Shown here: positions 1-11,228 of the stretch, piece by piece | Layout: every line of letters begins with the position of its first letter | Numbering within the stretch: the stretch's first letter is position 1 | NCBI GenBank assembly: GCA_024529925.1 | Contig: JAFEUB010000770.1 | Coordinates: 1,321,501 to 1,385,500 of the forward strand | Origin: Ophthalmolycus amberensis | Lineage: Eukaryota; Chordata; Actinopteri; Perciformes; Zoarcidae | Direction of reading: 5' to 3' | DNA: 64,000 nucleotides | Notes under the pieces: model-generated | What the model was told of the DNA's origin: nothing | Seen by the model: the letters and a program-made list of their open reading frames with translations, nothing else | The model's database searches: none | Position numbers and translations under genes: made by a program

Positions 1-3000
1 GCAGCCGACCTCCGCACCCCGTCCTTATCTTATCGTAAATAGTTAAAGTTTGTTTAATTAAAAGGCAATGTTCATTGGCACTTAAACTTGGCTTGTGCCA
101 CACACTTTGAGCTCACTAGTGCGTACGGCAGTAACACGGAAAGGTTTCGTCTCTTGCTGGTTTGCTTCCTCTTTTTGTGATCCACGGCACACGTGTATAA
201 TTAGTGCCTCCTCCCACGATGTCATGCTAGGGGAAGGGTTTGAATAGTTGGACAAATATTAAAACTCATTACACAAAGAGTAATACATTTACTTTTAGTG
301 CTACTTAAAAAGTCCAGGTTCACAGTTTTAAAGACGTTATAAAAAAACAGACATTTGCAACGGTGGTCAAAGAGGGAAACAGGATGTTTGCAGTACCGCG
401 GTTGGCCACAAGGAAACAAGACCAGAGCAGCCTTGGGGAGGCTGTGCTTAGACACAGTGGTGATGTGAGCTAAAGGCTAATTTTATATAAGAAGTTATTA
501 GAAAGACATGCATATACAGCGATATCTAGCAGAATTAAAACAGATACATCTGCACACCGTTTGAAGGGCTTTTATTTGCTGTGCAACGTGTCTTCAGACT
601 CGGGACTACAAAATGCTAACGTCAATGTTCACCATATTAGTTTAGCGTGTTTGCGTGCTAATATTTGCTGAATTGCACTAACCTGAGGCGGAATGACGGT
701 AGTTTTGTAGTTATTCGGTCATAAACCACAGTGCAGCGTTTTTGACCTGATGATGGCGCTCGATGAAAAAGTTTAAAGATCATCAATGTTATTACAATTC
801 CTCCTGAGGGGGACATGAATGTGTGAACCACACGTCGTGGCAATCCGTCCAAAAGCTGTTGAGACATTATAGGTCGACTGATTAACTTTCAGCAACCCCC
901 CCCCCGCCCTGCCAGGCCTGCCCTGCTGGTCTGAATGAATTTAGGGAGGAGGACGTACAGTACAAGTCCTCGGGCCACTGACAGTCATAACTGCCGACTA
1001 CGGCTGCCTCCAACTGAATAAGTTATTTGTTCCATAGCATGCCACTCCTTCCACAAACAGTGACTCTGTATCTTTATATTCACAATGACGGGCAGTGTTG
1101 AGCCCCTGACTATTACTGTGCTAACTCTTTCCCGTATATCTTCTTCCTCTTCTTCTTTTTGGGGCTTTCCTGTCTTGTCTGTTCCCTCTTTCTTTCTTTC
1201 TCTCGGTCAGAGCACTGTCCTGCATTCCTGACATTCCAGCTGCGTATGTTAAAAATTCCACCCGGCCGCTGTGGACTCAGAGTACATCCACATTAACAAA
1301 CAGTCTCTTCCACTCCTCTTTTTCCATCCCGCTATCCTCTCCCCCCCTCTACCAACTCGTCTACAGCTGGTCTGCACCGGACGAGGCAGACGTGGCTCCA
1401 TCGCCAGGTTCACCCTCACCTCCCCTCTGCCTTTTCTCTTTTTCTACCTCCCCCTCCCTTTCTTTCTCTCTCTGGCCTTGTCCGAGCGGGGGAGTCAGAC
1501 TGAGCCCATTGACATCCAGTGTGGAAGGCCTTGAGACAGGGTTTTATACATGGGGCAGCGGTGTAAAAGGAGATAACACACAGTCTGATACACAAAAGAC
1601 TGAGCTTATCTGGGACGTGCATTCTCTGCCACAACAGGGAGGAATGGATATAATGGTTTGCACACAGGAGGGTGTGAATGCACCACGTACAATGCAATAA
1701 GGGATTATTGACCTTATTGAGCCTTAGCTGCAAGAACAGATTCATTCATCTAGGGAGCTTGAATATTACGGAAATAGATGAATAACAAAAGACAGATGAG
1801 ATGCAAACAGGTAGAAGCAGCGCACTTCTGTTGAAGATGAAAAACAAAAAAAGACCATTATGATAGAGAGTGGGTCAAACCTCTGTCCCTGCTTCGAGCC
1901 CCCTCGTATTTAGGAGAGTCCTCAATAAGGCGACAAGATGAGGTAGGCCAGAATTGCAGATTTGCAGATTTGCATTCTGAGCTGCGGCTGAGTGAATGGA
2001 AACGTGATGATTAGACGTTTTACATACATTACTCCAGGTGCATTCCTCTGGGTGTGGCCCGGTTGGAGAGCGTTTACTGCCCCAGATTGTAGTCTGCAAT
2101 ATAGACTGATCATTTTAGACATGGGAATTGGGACAAAGACAGGGAAAGGGCGGTGGCTTTGGCAACACACGGATCACAGCGCAGGGAGCCTCTTCTTATG
2201 CTCTGCTGCTGGCTGTTTGCAGGACTATCTGACTTTAACCCTGAGATTAGTACAAATAAAAGGGTGTGGGCTGTTTTACTTGCTCTGAGTAACAGCTGAA
2301 TGCCATTCTGAACTCACGACATCCTGGGAGATGGTAGCATGCGGTATGAGGCCCGTACGCCTGTCCTCGGGCAGTTTGTGCCATTTTGTTTGAAAGAACT
2401 GGATTTTTTTTTCTTCCCGAAATAAACCTTCATCACGCATACCTTTCTTGCCCCATCCTCCCATGACAAGGCACGCAATAGGAATGAAGGGTGTAACCCA
2501 AGTTGAGCAAGATGGCTACATTTCTGCAAATGTAGGCAATAAAAAGGTTGCATACGTTTGCCTGGATGCAGGACAAACGACACATGTAGGGAAGACGATT
2601 TGCTTTTCAACCGACGCCCTGTCATTGCCGTGTGATCCTCATTGACAGGGGTGGCTTATGTCACACTCCGGGTTGCAATGGCACAAATGCAGCTCGTGAC
2701 ACAGCCTATTGCGCATTCCTGTCAGCACACTGAACTCTGGCTGTACAATTATGTAAGACCAGCTCCACCGTACACTACAAGCAAGCTTTGCCCCTCCTGA
2801 CTATTATCTCAGAGACAGATTACTTATACATTACTGCACTGTGCTTTAAAAAAAAAAAGGTTTTATAGACGTGTAAAAGACGGTGTGTATGTAAATGCGT
2901 TGAGGGGACACGGAGGCCTACATACTTTGTTACATCACCTGCTTTAAGTTTCAACAGAATATGCTTGTCTTTATCTTTCATTTGAAGAAAGAGCTGCCAG

Positions 3001-3590
3001 ATGACTGCTGGTGTCACTGCATTTCTGAGGAACGACTCGGCCCCTAATTATCTTCCTGATTTTCACCTATCCCCTACTTCAGCACAGGCTTTTTCCTTGG
3101 CCTATAATGAACTCAGCAAATTTGAAGGGGCTTTGAACGCTGACACTTTCTAACACGTTTGGACGACCTGACTTCACACTTCAGACTATAATACAACATT
3201 TGACTGTTACCTGCTCACAAATGACTGAATGAATTATCTTAAGGCTAATGTAATAAGACATCCGTAAATCTTTTAAGCACTGGAAAACATGATGTCTGTG
3301 TGCATTTCCTGGCTCTGCTCTTCCTTTGCGTTAATTTAGACACAATTCGGACTTTTTTTAAGCACATTTCAAGCATCTCTTTAGCTGCCATCAGCCTGCA
3401 TGTGCAGATACTCCATGCAGCATATTCACAAAGCCTCACTGGGTCAATCATCTAAATGTTGATTAAATGTTTGCAAGAGCTGGGAGGTTGTGGTCACATT
3501 TCTAAATGTGCCCATAATTCACAGCAGGTCCTCTGTGTCAGTGGGCCTGGACGATATGATACATGACACATAGGCAGGCCTTAAACCAGA
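1..3590. other. No gene recognised
   Basis: I see no exon with both plausible splice sites and a recognisable protein on either strand. Open frames here are short and lack family resemblance. The stretch contains a pyrimidine-rich tract around 1140-1210, a run of C at 896-905 and otherwise unremarkable AT-rich DNA. It could be intergenic, or intronic to a gene whose promoter is the CpG-rich block just to the right. Neither can be shown from the sequence. Confidence 0.5.
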
Positions 3591-3799
3591 ACTCCTATAA
3601 CCCCCAACTGTATATCCTCCGCAATCTGACGACGCAGATGTAGGCAGAAAGCTGCCGCTGTAACGCAGAAATCAGACCTGAAGAGATGGATTTTACTTGA
3701 ATAATGTTTAAGGACTGCTTTCCCAGTTGCCGTCTCAACACAAACTGGGTCATGAAGCCGCCACAGGCTAAATCAGACTGACAGGAAGAAGCGTTTAGC

Positions 3800-4113
3800 C
3801 AGCAGAAACGCACAGACAGCCTCGCAGCCAGTAAATACGCCCCACCTTGACCACCGGCCGGGTCGCTCCTGCTCGGCCAACCCATCTGGACGGTCCAGCG
3901 GAGTTCGGGCTGCCCCGCTGCTCCGGCGGAGTCCTGGACCTTCACCAGGGTGTGTCGTGGAAAACGTGGATCTTGAGGTATTTAAGGATGTAAAACCTTA
4001 AATCTTCTTTTGAGGCTTCGCTAGTAGGGAGTCTACTTTTCTTAGCGGAGCAGCAGCAGTAGAGAAGGCAGCGCAGGACTTCAGCCCCTTTTACACAACT
4101 CCTGCCCCATTCC

Positions 4114-4175
<62 letters not shown>

Positions 4176-4330
4176 CTCAAATTCACACACTCCCAACTCA
4201 GGCGCACACCGGCTTCCCACTCCGATCAGCTGGCAGCGTAATGACGTGGCAGCCACGAGAAGCGGGCGTCACAATCTGCACGGCTCTGACGTGTCCACGC
4301 TCCATGCGTGCACAGTGCGTGCGTGACCTG
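3800..4330 (-). promoter_or_regulatory. CpG-rich promoter-like block
   Basis: This block is much richer in GC and CpG than its surroundings. It carries two TGACGT half-CRE elements (4242-4247 and 4287-4292) and a long CT/GA tract. Read on the minus strand it would give a GA-rich 5' leader, with a possible splice donor (CAAG followed by GTGGGG) near 3840-3847. This suggests a first exon of a gene running leftward out of the window, but no coding exon confirms it. A + strand transcript is equally possible. Confidence 0.3.
4112..4172. repeat. C-run plus (CT)n microsatellite
   Basis: A run of C at about 4112-4124 is followed by uninterrupted CT dinucleotides to about 4172. On the minus strand it reads GA repeat and produces a spurious Arg-Glu repeat open frame. 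Confidence 0.95.
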
Positions 4331-6038
4331 TTATAGATAATTCACGGTCTGCGCAAAGATAAAGGGAGCTCAGTGCTCAGGGTGTTTTTAAGCGATACCA
4401 TATAAATGATGGCGTGGTAATATATGTATGTGTAAAACAGATTTAATAATAGCTCTATGAGGATTTATTCATTTAAAACAAGACAGTTTAAGTTAAGTCT
4501 GACCATAAAGAGTGTCTCAGTTGGAGCTCATTAAAAGGGAGACCATGTTCCTCCTGTAATAACTAAAGTTTGCTGACATTAGCTAATGTTAGCCACCACT
4601 AGCTACTGGTCAGACCAAGTGCGGCTGTGTAGCCACAAAACCCCTGTTAACTGAGCAATTGTATTGCTAATGAACTAAACATGTCGTTTGTAAGAGAGAG
4701 ACATGACCACATGAGTCCTGTTTCATTTATCTTGAGGCCCTCTGTGTCAAAATCTTGTGTTAAGGCTTCCATTATTTCAGTTTTGTGCCTCCATGTTTAA
4801 TTAATGTATTCCTCGGGGCACCAAAGCAGATGAATCTAGCCATGTTCAGAAACCTGGATGACGTCAGCATCCGTAGTCGACATGTGCAGCTGAAATACTC
4901 CTCTGCTTCTGATTCAGCTGTGTTGAAAGTCTCGGGTAGAATGAAAATCATGAAATGTCAACATTTAATCGATTCAGAATGACTTTTCTGACAAAGCAGC
5001 CGTTAAGTTTTCACTTTGAACCTGCAACTAATCGCACAAGCATTGAGCTGTGTTAAGACAGCACATGAGTCTGCAGACGGCCTCCGGAAGGATCAGCAGG
5101 TCAAGGTGAACGTGTTGGCACTCACGTGGCCAGTCCCGTTTGTTCTGTCTCTCTCTGGCCTGTGAACCGCAGCTTTGTCGCACTGTAGCTTTAATAAGGT
5201 TGATGCATTTTGAGAAGCTGCTTCTTTACTGTCACGTGACGCACTGAGCTCACACAGCAAATCCTCATCAGACCAAACCAAACCCGCTGTCTCATTCAGT
5301 CCTGTTTTATAACAACTTCATCAATTTTTTTGTCACTGAATATAAGAGATATGATTTAGTAAAAAAAACATCAGTCTGACTGATTTGGATGCTGTTTCTG
5401 TGAAAATGTCATTCACTTCATTTTCACCTTCATTGCCATCTGATTCAACAGTCCTTATTGAGTCATTATGAATCATTAATCATTATCATAACACCAATAG
5501 GCATTATTACGTAGGATCAGTATTAAAAATATAAGAAAGACGATTCATCATGTGTTGTTTGGTATGCGTAGCTTATTGCCTCTAAAAATGTGCCCTTTGC
5601 TTTTTCTCACATAGCCTGCATGTGCACATATTTGGGAATCTTTTATAAATAGCTCAACAGTCAAATAGTTGGTTATGGTTTAAATGTCTGTGGAGAAATG
5701 TGTTTACTAATTTGACGTCAAATAAGCCCAAAGAATTAGCTGTGCTCTTCGTTTTTAACACACAATCACCGGCTTCACCATGTAAGATGATGTAACTGCT
5801 CTCTGAAGATTGTATGTCCTACTGCTATTCACATGGAGTGACTGGAGGTGTACCAGTAAGGTTAAACCCATAGACTAAACCCCCTCCCTTCACCCTGATT
5901 GGATTCAAATTTCTAAGGCTTTTATGTACAAGTTCCCTCCAAACAAAATCAAATTTGGCGTGTGCTGCAGAAGCTGTTGTTGAAAACGGTCTTGCAAGCA
6001 GATGAAAGTGCACTTACTGGAACTCAAGATCTGTGTGT

Positions 6039-6095
<57 letters not shown>

Positions 6096-8724
6096 GATGT
6101 CTGCACCAGATGGAGGAGCGTGCGAGTCACACCGTCACACCGTCAGTGGCTGTGAAGGGGTATTGAAAACACATGAAAACTGAATTGTGGGTCAAAGGTT
6201 GTGTGAAGAGTTAGAATAGGTGTAAATGTGTTATACCTGGTGTAAATGTGTTATACCTGTACAAACATGTGACATGTGATTTTGTTATTGTGACATCCTG
6301 TCACTTTTATAATAAGACACCCTTAAACAAACACACACACCCGTATTATATCTGCGTCTCACTGTGAACTTTGTCATTACTGCATAAATAAATGGTACGT
6401 GTCCTCTCTGACTCAGCATCATGACTTGTTTTTTTTTTTTTCTTCCTGTAATTCTTCCTGGAAGAGCTCAGATATGCGGCGGGGGGAGGGGGGGGGGGGA
6501 ATGCAGAAGCAAGACAGACTTGTTTGAGACTATTCGTAGCGCTGGTGGTTGAGTTTTTAATAGCAAGACAGAACACAGCAACCAAGTTTAGTTTCCTAAT
6601 TAACAGTAAGGTTACATTGTGTGTAATACTTTATAGGTAATCAACTCACCGTGTGTGTGTTTGTGTGTGCATGCATGTGACTTTGTACTGAGGAACCAGT
6701 GGGGGGGTAAGGGGGCTGGATTCTCTGGGACAGGAATAGGATGGAAACTCCCTGGGAAATACCAGGCTGCGTGCTATGGATGTTGTCAGAGGCGACATAT
6801 GAAAACCCCATGCAGCGATTTAAAAGAACATGGTTTCACAAATAGCATTAAGTTCCTTGAACATTAGTAACACATTAGCACTCAGCTGTGTTTCAGGGAA
6901 ATGTTTTATTTTGATTTTGATACAGTTATAAAGATACTAATAATAGAAAAAAGATTAAACAGTGTATCAACAGTACAATATTTAACACTTTTTAAAACGA
7001 GGGTGGTGTATTTGCCATGAAATTGCCTATAAAGCTGCAATAATCAATATGTTTATGTCATGGATCACGTGACCACTTGTATGCAAAAAGGTTTGATTGT
7101 AGTGACAAACCCAGAATATTCTTTAGCACCCGACTTAACAGTTGTGCTCCACAGACCTTTACTTTATACTTTTATAGTGTTGTTTTTCATGTGCAGCAGG
7201 CAGCTGTTTACAGTAAAAACACACTGCACCTGCTCAGCACCAAACATCAGACAGACACAGTTAGTTAACTAGCAGGTGGACATAGTGGAACATTTAGCAG
7301 CTAAAGAACCACATATTTCCATCAGGACTTGGTGGACCAAATGAGAGCGAAAGGGAGAGTGCATATTGGACTTAAATTCATCAGCTGGCCAGAAACATGA
7401 CCCCAAATGAATGCTGAAGTTGCTCCGTATATTTGCTGGATGTGATGGCAACTGTCACTTTTGCATTTGCAGCTTGTTTTTGCTGCACCCATGTGGCCTA
7501 CGACCCAATTATTGCAGGTTTAAATATGATTTCAGTGAGACTATGGAACTTTAAACCAGTAATCAGTGAACTTTATCAAACAATAGCCACCATCTATTGG
7601 TCATACCAGATCAGCTAAGGCTGCTTTGAGTGTAGTAAATAGAGCTTCAGTGCATTTTCTTTAATTGCTTATGAGTTTGCATCTTCATTTGTAAAATAAT
7701 ATTGTATTGTTTCTCTTTTTGTAAGTTGCTTAGTCTCATTTTGAACCTTTGCAGACCCTAACTGATTCCCTCAGAAGCAAATGTCATGATAATAATGAAA
7801 TAGAGCAGAAGCTAAATATATTATTATAATTCTTCCTTGTGGACTGCAATCGTTTCTTCTTTGTTCTTTATTATTGTGGCTGGAGTTCAAAGGTCAGTTT
7901 TATTCTGCCCAGCTCACTCAAAGAACTCATCGATGACTGATGGACCACTGGCAAAATTCATCGAAGGCTTTAAAATAGTTCAGACCAACAGCTCTCACAC
8001 TGCTCTGGTTTCATCTGATGATCATGTGTTCTTGCTTGTATTGATATATCATTTCACAGTGACGACAGGAAGCCTGCAGTGGAACTGTTCAGTTCGGATG
8101 GATCGAGTTTGTTTGGTGCCCACTAGAGGGCTTCAGTGTCTGTAGGGTTGCCCCAGTGATGACGTAAACATCGCTTGCTATTTATCCCCAGTTATTGATG
8201 ACTAACCTAGATCAAGCTCAATAACTAGACTGTAAAAATAAAAGTACAGACAAAAAACATTCATAGCAAAGACAAAGGATGAGAAGGGAGGGGAACTGAC
8301 ATCCATGCCTTTTAAACTTCAAATTACAAAAGGCAAAGACATATAGGACAACATTCTGTAGAAACTAAAGATCCAATTGGATTGTAATTAATCCAAAACT
8401 AATGTAATGAATCCAAGTAGTCCGAGGTGAGCCAGAGACTAATGACACTACTTCTATGATGAGTTACTACAACTCGTTGATGCTGTGTGGTCATTTGGAA
8501 GAGGCAGACTTTTTATTTGTATGCACTGATTACAATCGGAGTATTGCTAAATCATTCTATCGATATTCCATGTGTGAAATGTTATAGGCTTTATAGAGCT
8601 ACATTGTGGTTAAATGTATTTATGTCTATGTTTGTTCAGCTTCTGTTTGTATTTGTTCTGTACTTAGACATGTGTCAATCGTCATGTTTTGATGTATTTG
8701 CTGTGACAACATGGCACCGTATAG
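4331..8724. other. No gene recognised, AT-rich
   Basis: AT-rich DNA without a supportable exon. It contains a (GT)n microsatellite at 6032-6092, a poly-T/poly-G patch near 6430-6500, and a tandemly repeated 20-base phrase around 6219-6259 (two adjacent near-identical copies of a GGTGTAAATGTGTTATACCT unit). Short open frames here show no known motif. Confidence 0.5.
6032..6092. repeat. (GT)n microsatellite
   Basis: Nearly pure GT dinucleotide repeat of about 60 bases, with one GTAT interruption near the left end. Confidence 0.95.
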
Positions 8725-8796
8725 GATCTCGTGGCGCAACGGTAGCGCGTCTGACTCCAGATCAGAAGGTTGCGTGTTCAAATCACGTCGGGATCA
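8725..8796 (+). tRNA. tRNA-Trp (anticodon CCA)
   Basis: A 72-base sequence folds as a full cloverleaf. The acceptor stem is GATCTCG with CGGGATC, the D arm is GCGC/GCGC, the anticodon stem is TCTGA/TCAGA with loop CTCCAGA (anticodon CCA), and the T arm is GCGTG/CACGT with loop TTCAAAT. The internal A box (TGGCGCAACGG) and B box (GTTCAAATC) are intact and there is no intron. Compared with the usual vertebrate tRNA-Trp, which I recall as GACCTCG/CGGGGTC in the acceptor stem, position 3-70 has changed from C-G to T-A on both sides, so pairing is kept. The next bases hold only a TTT run and the first TTTT is about 115 bases on, so the terminator is weak. It lies between gene-free DNA and the liat1-like gene. 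Confidence 0.88.
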
Positions 8797-9104
8797 ATCG
8801 TTTGCTCAATAGTGGTGTTATGGAGGTAGTCTGAAGGCGGAATCCAGACATTATAGATCACAACATGTGTTGCTGTCAGTACATTACGGTCACACCATCG
8901 GCATTAAGTAGAGTTTTCTTTTGTCATAGTTTGTAAAATGGTTTCCGGTTATTTATTCAAATAATTATTATTTAACATGTTTTTTTTATTTTCTTGTATC
9001 CGTTTCCAAACATTACATCTTAAATGATTGAAGAGAGACTATAGCTTTGTCTGCAACACGTTTGCATTCACACATCTTCACCTTTATCTTCTCTGAGAAG
9101 GTGT

Positions 9105-9398
9105 GTCATGTTGCCATGGAGAGGCGTCGCAACGCAGCAGTAAAGCGTGATCGTGGAAGTGCGTGTCCCGGAACAAACTACTCTAAATATCAGAGGTAAT
9201 TACAACATACAAACGGATATTATACCACGGGAAATAAAGCGGCTTCACTCGGACTAAAGCTGCCAATACTCGCTGGATCAGCCCCGCTACTTGTGCGTAA
9301 ACGAAGAGGTCTCTGTGTCTCCGTTACATTTGTTCTGAGACTAAACTTGTTTAGCTCGCACAGACCTGTTCACCAGCTCTGTGCGTCCAGACTACATC
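9105..9398 (+). promoter_or_regulatory. Promoter and 5' leader of the liat1-like gene
   Basis: The region just upstream of the start codon is locally richer in CpG. It contains an X-box-like element starting at 9110 (GTTGCCATGGAGAG), one base short of the RFX consensus form ending in AC. No TATA box is placed convincingly. The transcription start is inferred to lie around 9150-9200. Confidence 0.35.
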
Positions 9399-11228
9399 AT
9401 GCCAGAAGACAACGACTGTAAGCTGCTGCAGCCACCCAGGAGCTCTGACAATAAAACGAAGAAGAAGAAGAAAAGAAAGAAAGTAACTGCTTCCACCACA
9501 GAAAATACAGGTAAACACAGTTTGTTGTGTAAGAAGAAGTATTTAGATCCATTCATTACAAGGAGCACTACACCTACTGTATATACAAATAACACATTAC
9601 AAGTAAAAGTCAAAGATACGAAAGCATTTTCAGTCAATTAATATTATATTTCAAAAGTAAAATAATGAATTGTGTAGGAAAAGGGCCACAGTCAATGTTG
9701 TATTACAGCTTTAATTATTGCTAATGCATGACTGATCACTGATGTTGTATGTGGTTGAGGTGGAGCTAATTTTAACTACTTTATTCACACTTGGTAGTTT
9801 ATCTGTTACAATGCATCATATTTTTGAATCGATGTTCAATTCAATAAAACCAGAAACTACAAGTTTCAAACAGATGAAGTGGAGTAAGAAACACAATGAT
9901 TGCCCCTCAAACGTAATGAAGCAGAAGTCTTAACAATAGTAATACTCAACTAAAGATGTCAGTTACATTCCACCATCGGTGTAAAGTAACAGATGATCAG
10001 TCCCTTTAAAAAATAAAATAAAAATGCTGTTGAGGTATTAGCAATAATTAACAATAAAAAAAGCACCATTCTTCACAATCTATGATTTTACAAAACTATA
10101 AGAGCATTGAGAGTGAAACAAAGGAGTAAAGATTTGGGCCAGAAAACCAAAACAACTGTAAAATCATGAGATATAATCCTCTGCGTTTGTCACTATGAGT
10201 GACCCTTTTCTTATTGCCTTTAATTAACAGGACAGTTTAATGGTCTGTAACAGTAGAATTTAAAAACGTTTTAATATTTTTTTTCTTCATTTTCTTTCAA
10301 GAGTTGAGAGAAAGGGATCAACATCCTCATTCATCGCCCTCACAAAAATTGAGGAATAAAAAAATAGATTCGAGGCTTTGTTACACTAAAGAAAATGTAA
10401 TTATTGTGCCACATTGTTTATTAAAACACACTGTCTAAAAGCAGGCCATGAAATATATGTTAATACACATCATTAAAAACCTCACTCACAGCAGGCATTT
10501 ATATCATGTCATGCTACAGACTTAACGAGCACAGACTGAACCAAGAGTTGGAAAAACAATCATTTGAACTGACCCTAATGCGTCATCGCTTTGGCAGTTC
10601 AAACCAAGGCCACTGTAATTGTACACAATGTAAACACAAGTACTAAGGATCATGTGGTGCTGTAATGGATTCTCTACGGGATTGAATAGTTCAGAGAGAA
10701 TAGGCTCCCTAGTGTCGCTTCCCCACACTGTCCTATTACAGCTCAGGTACTGTAAACCAAGCCATCAGCCTTCCAGCTCCAGAGGGAGTCATTAGTAATC
10801 TAAACCCTCAGCTTTGTTTGGCAGTGAGCATGAACCTACATGTTTATGTCCCCCCTCCCCCTACAGAGAAACCTCAGGCTGTGTCCCTGCTGCCCCCACA
10901 GAGTCCAGGTCAGCCCCGAGGCCAGCTGCCCAAGCTCAGATCATCCGGCCAAAAGGACGGGGAGCGACTCGCTGCCAGCGGCCGGAGGAGTAAAAAACAC
11001 CCCATGGATTCACCAGCTCTGCTGACATCTACAACCAAAACCAGCGGTGTTGGGCCGCTCAGCGCCCAGGCCAGGGAGAGCCTGAGGTGGGAGGGAGTGC
11101 TGGAGGACCCCCAGGCTGAGGAGAAGAGGCTGGAGCTGTACAGGGCCAACAGGCGGCAGCGTTACATTGCACACAGAGACACTCTGTTAAAAGAAACCCA
11201 GGGTGCCTTGAGACAGACTGTTCCTTAA
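9399..11228 (+). CDS. liat1: LIAT1-like protein (ligand of ATE1)
   Basis: Two coding exons, 9399-9510 and 10867-11228, joined at a phase-1 intron (ACAG/GTAAAC donor, CCCCTACAG acceptor), encode 157 residues. Residues 19-28 form a lysine/arginine run (KTKKKKKRKK). Residues 108-145 form a charged helical segment (ESLRWEGVLEDP... through YRANRRQRY) that matches what I recall of the conserved LIAT1 domain. In mammals LIAT1 binds the arginyl-transferase ATE1, and its lysine-rich tract is linked to nuclear/nucleolar location and JMJD6 modification. The middle is low-complexity (Pro, Ser, Gly, Lys). This version lacks the long tandem repeats seen in primate LIAT1. The start ATG at 9399 is the first in-frame ATG. 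A polyadenylation signal AATAAA lies at 11564-11569. The family call rests on motif resemblance only; the gene model itself is firmer. Confidence 0.72.

Noticed and set aside
3595..3945. A 116-codon minus-strand open frame in the CpG-rich block
   Set aside because: No family resemblance, odd composition and no supporting splice structure; more likely untranslated or chance.
9381..9398. An upstream GTG start for the liat1-like gene
   Set aside because: Eukaryotic translation should begin at the ATG at 9399; the upstream codon is not an ATG.
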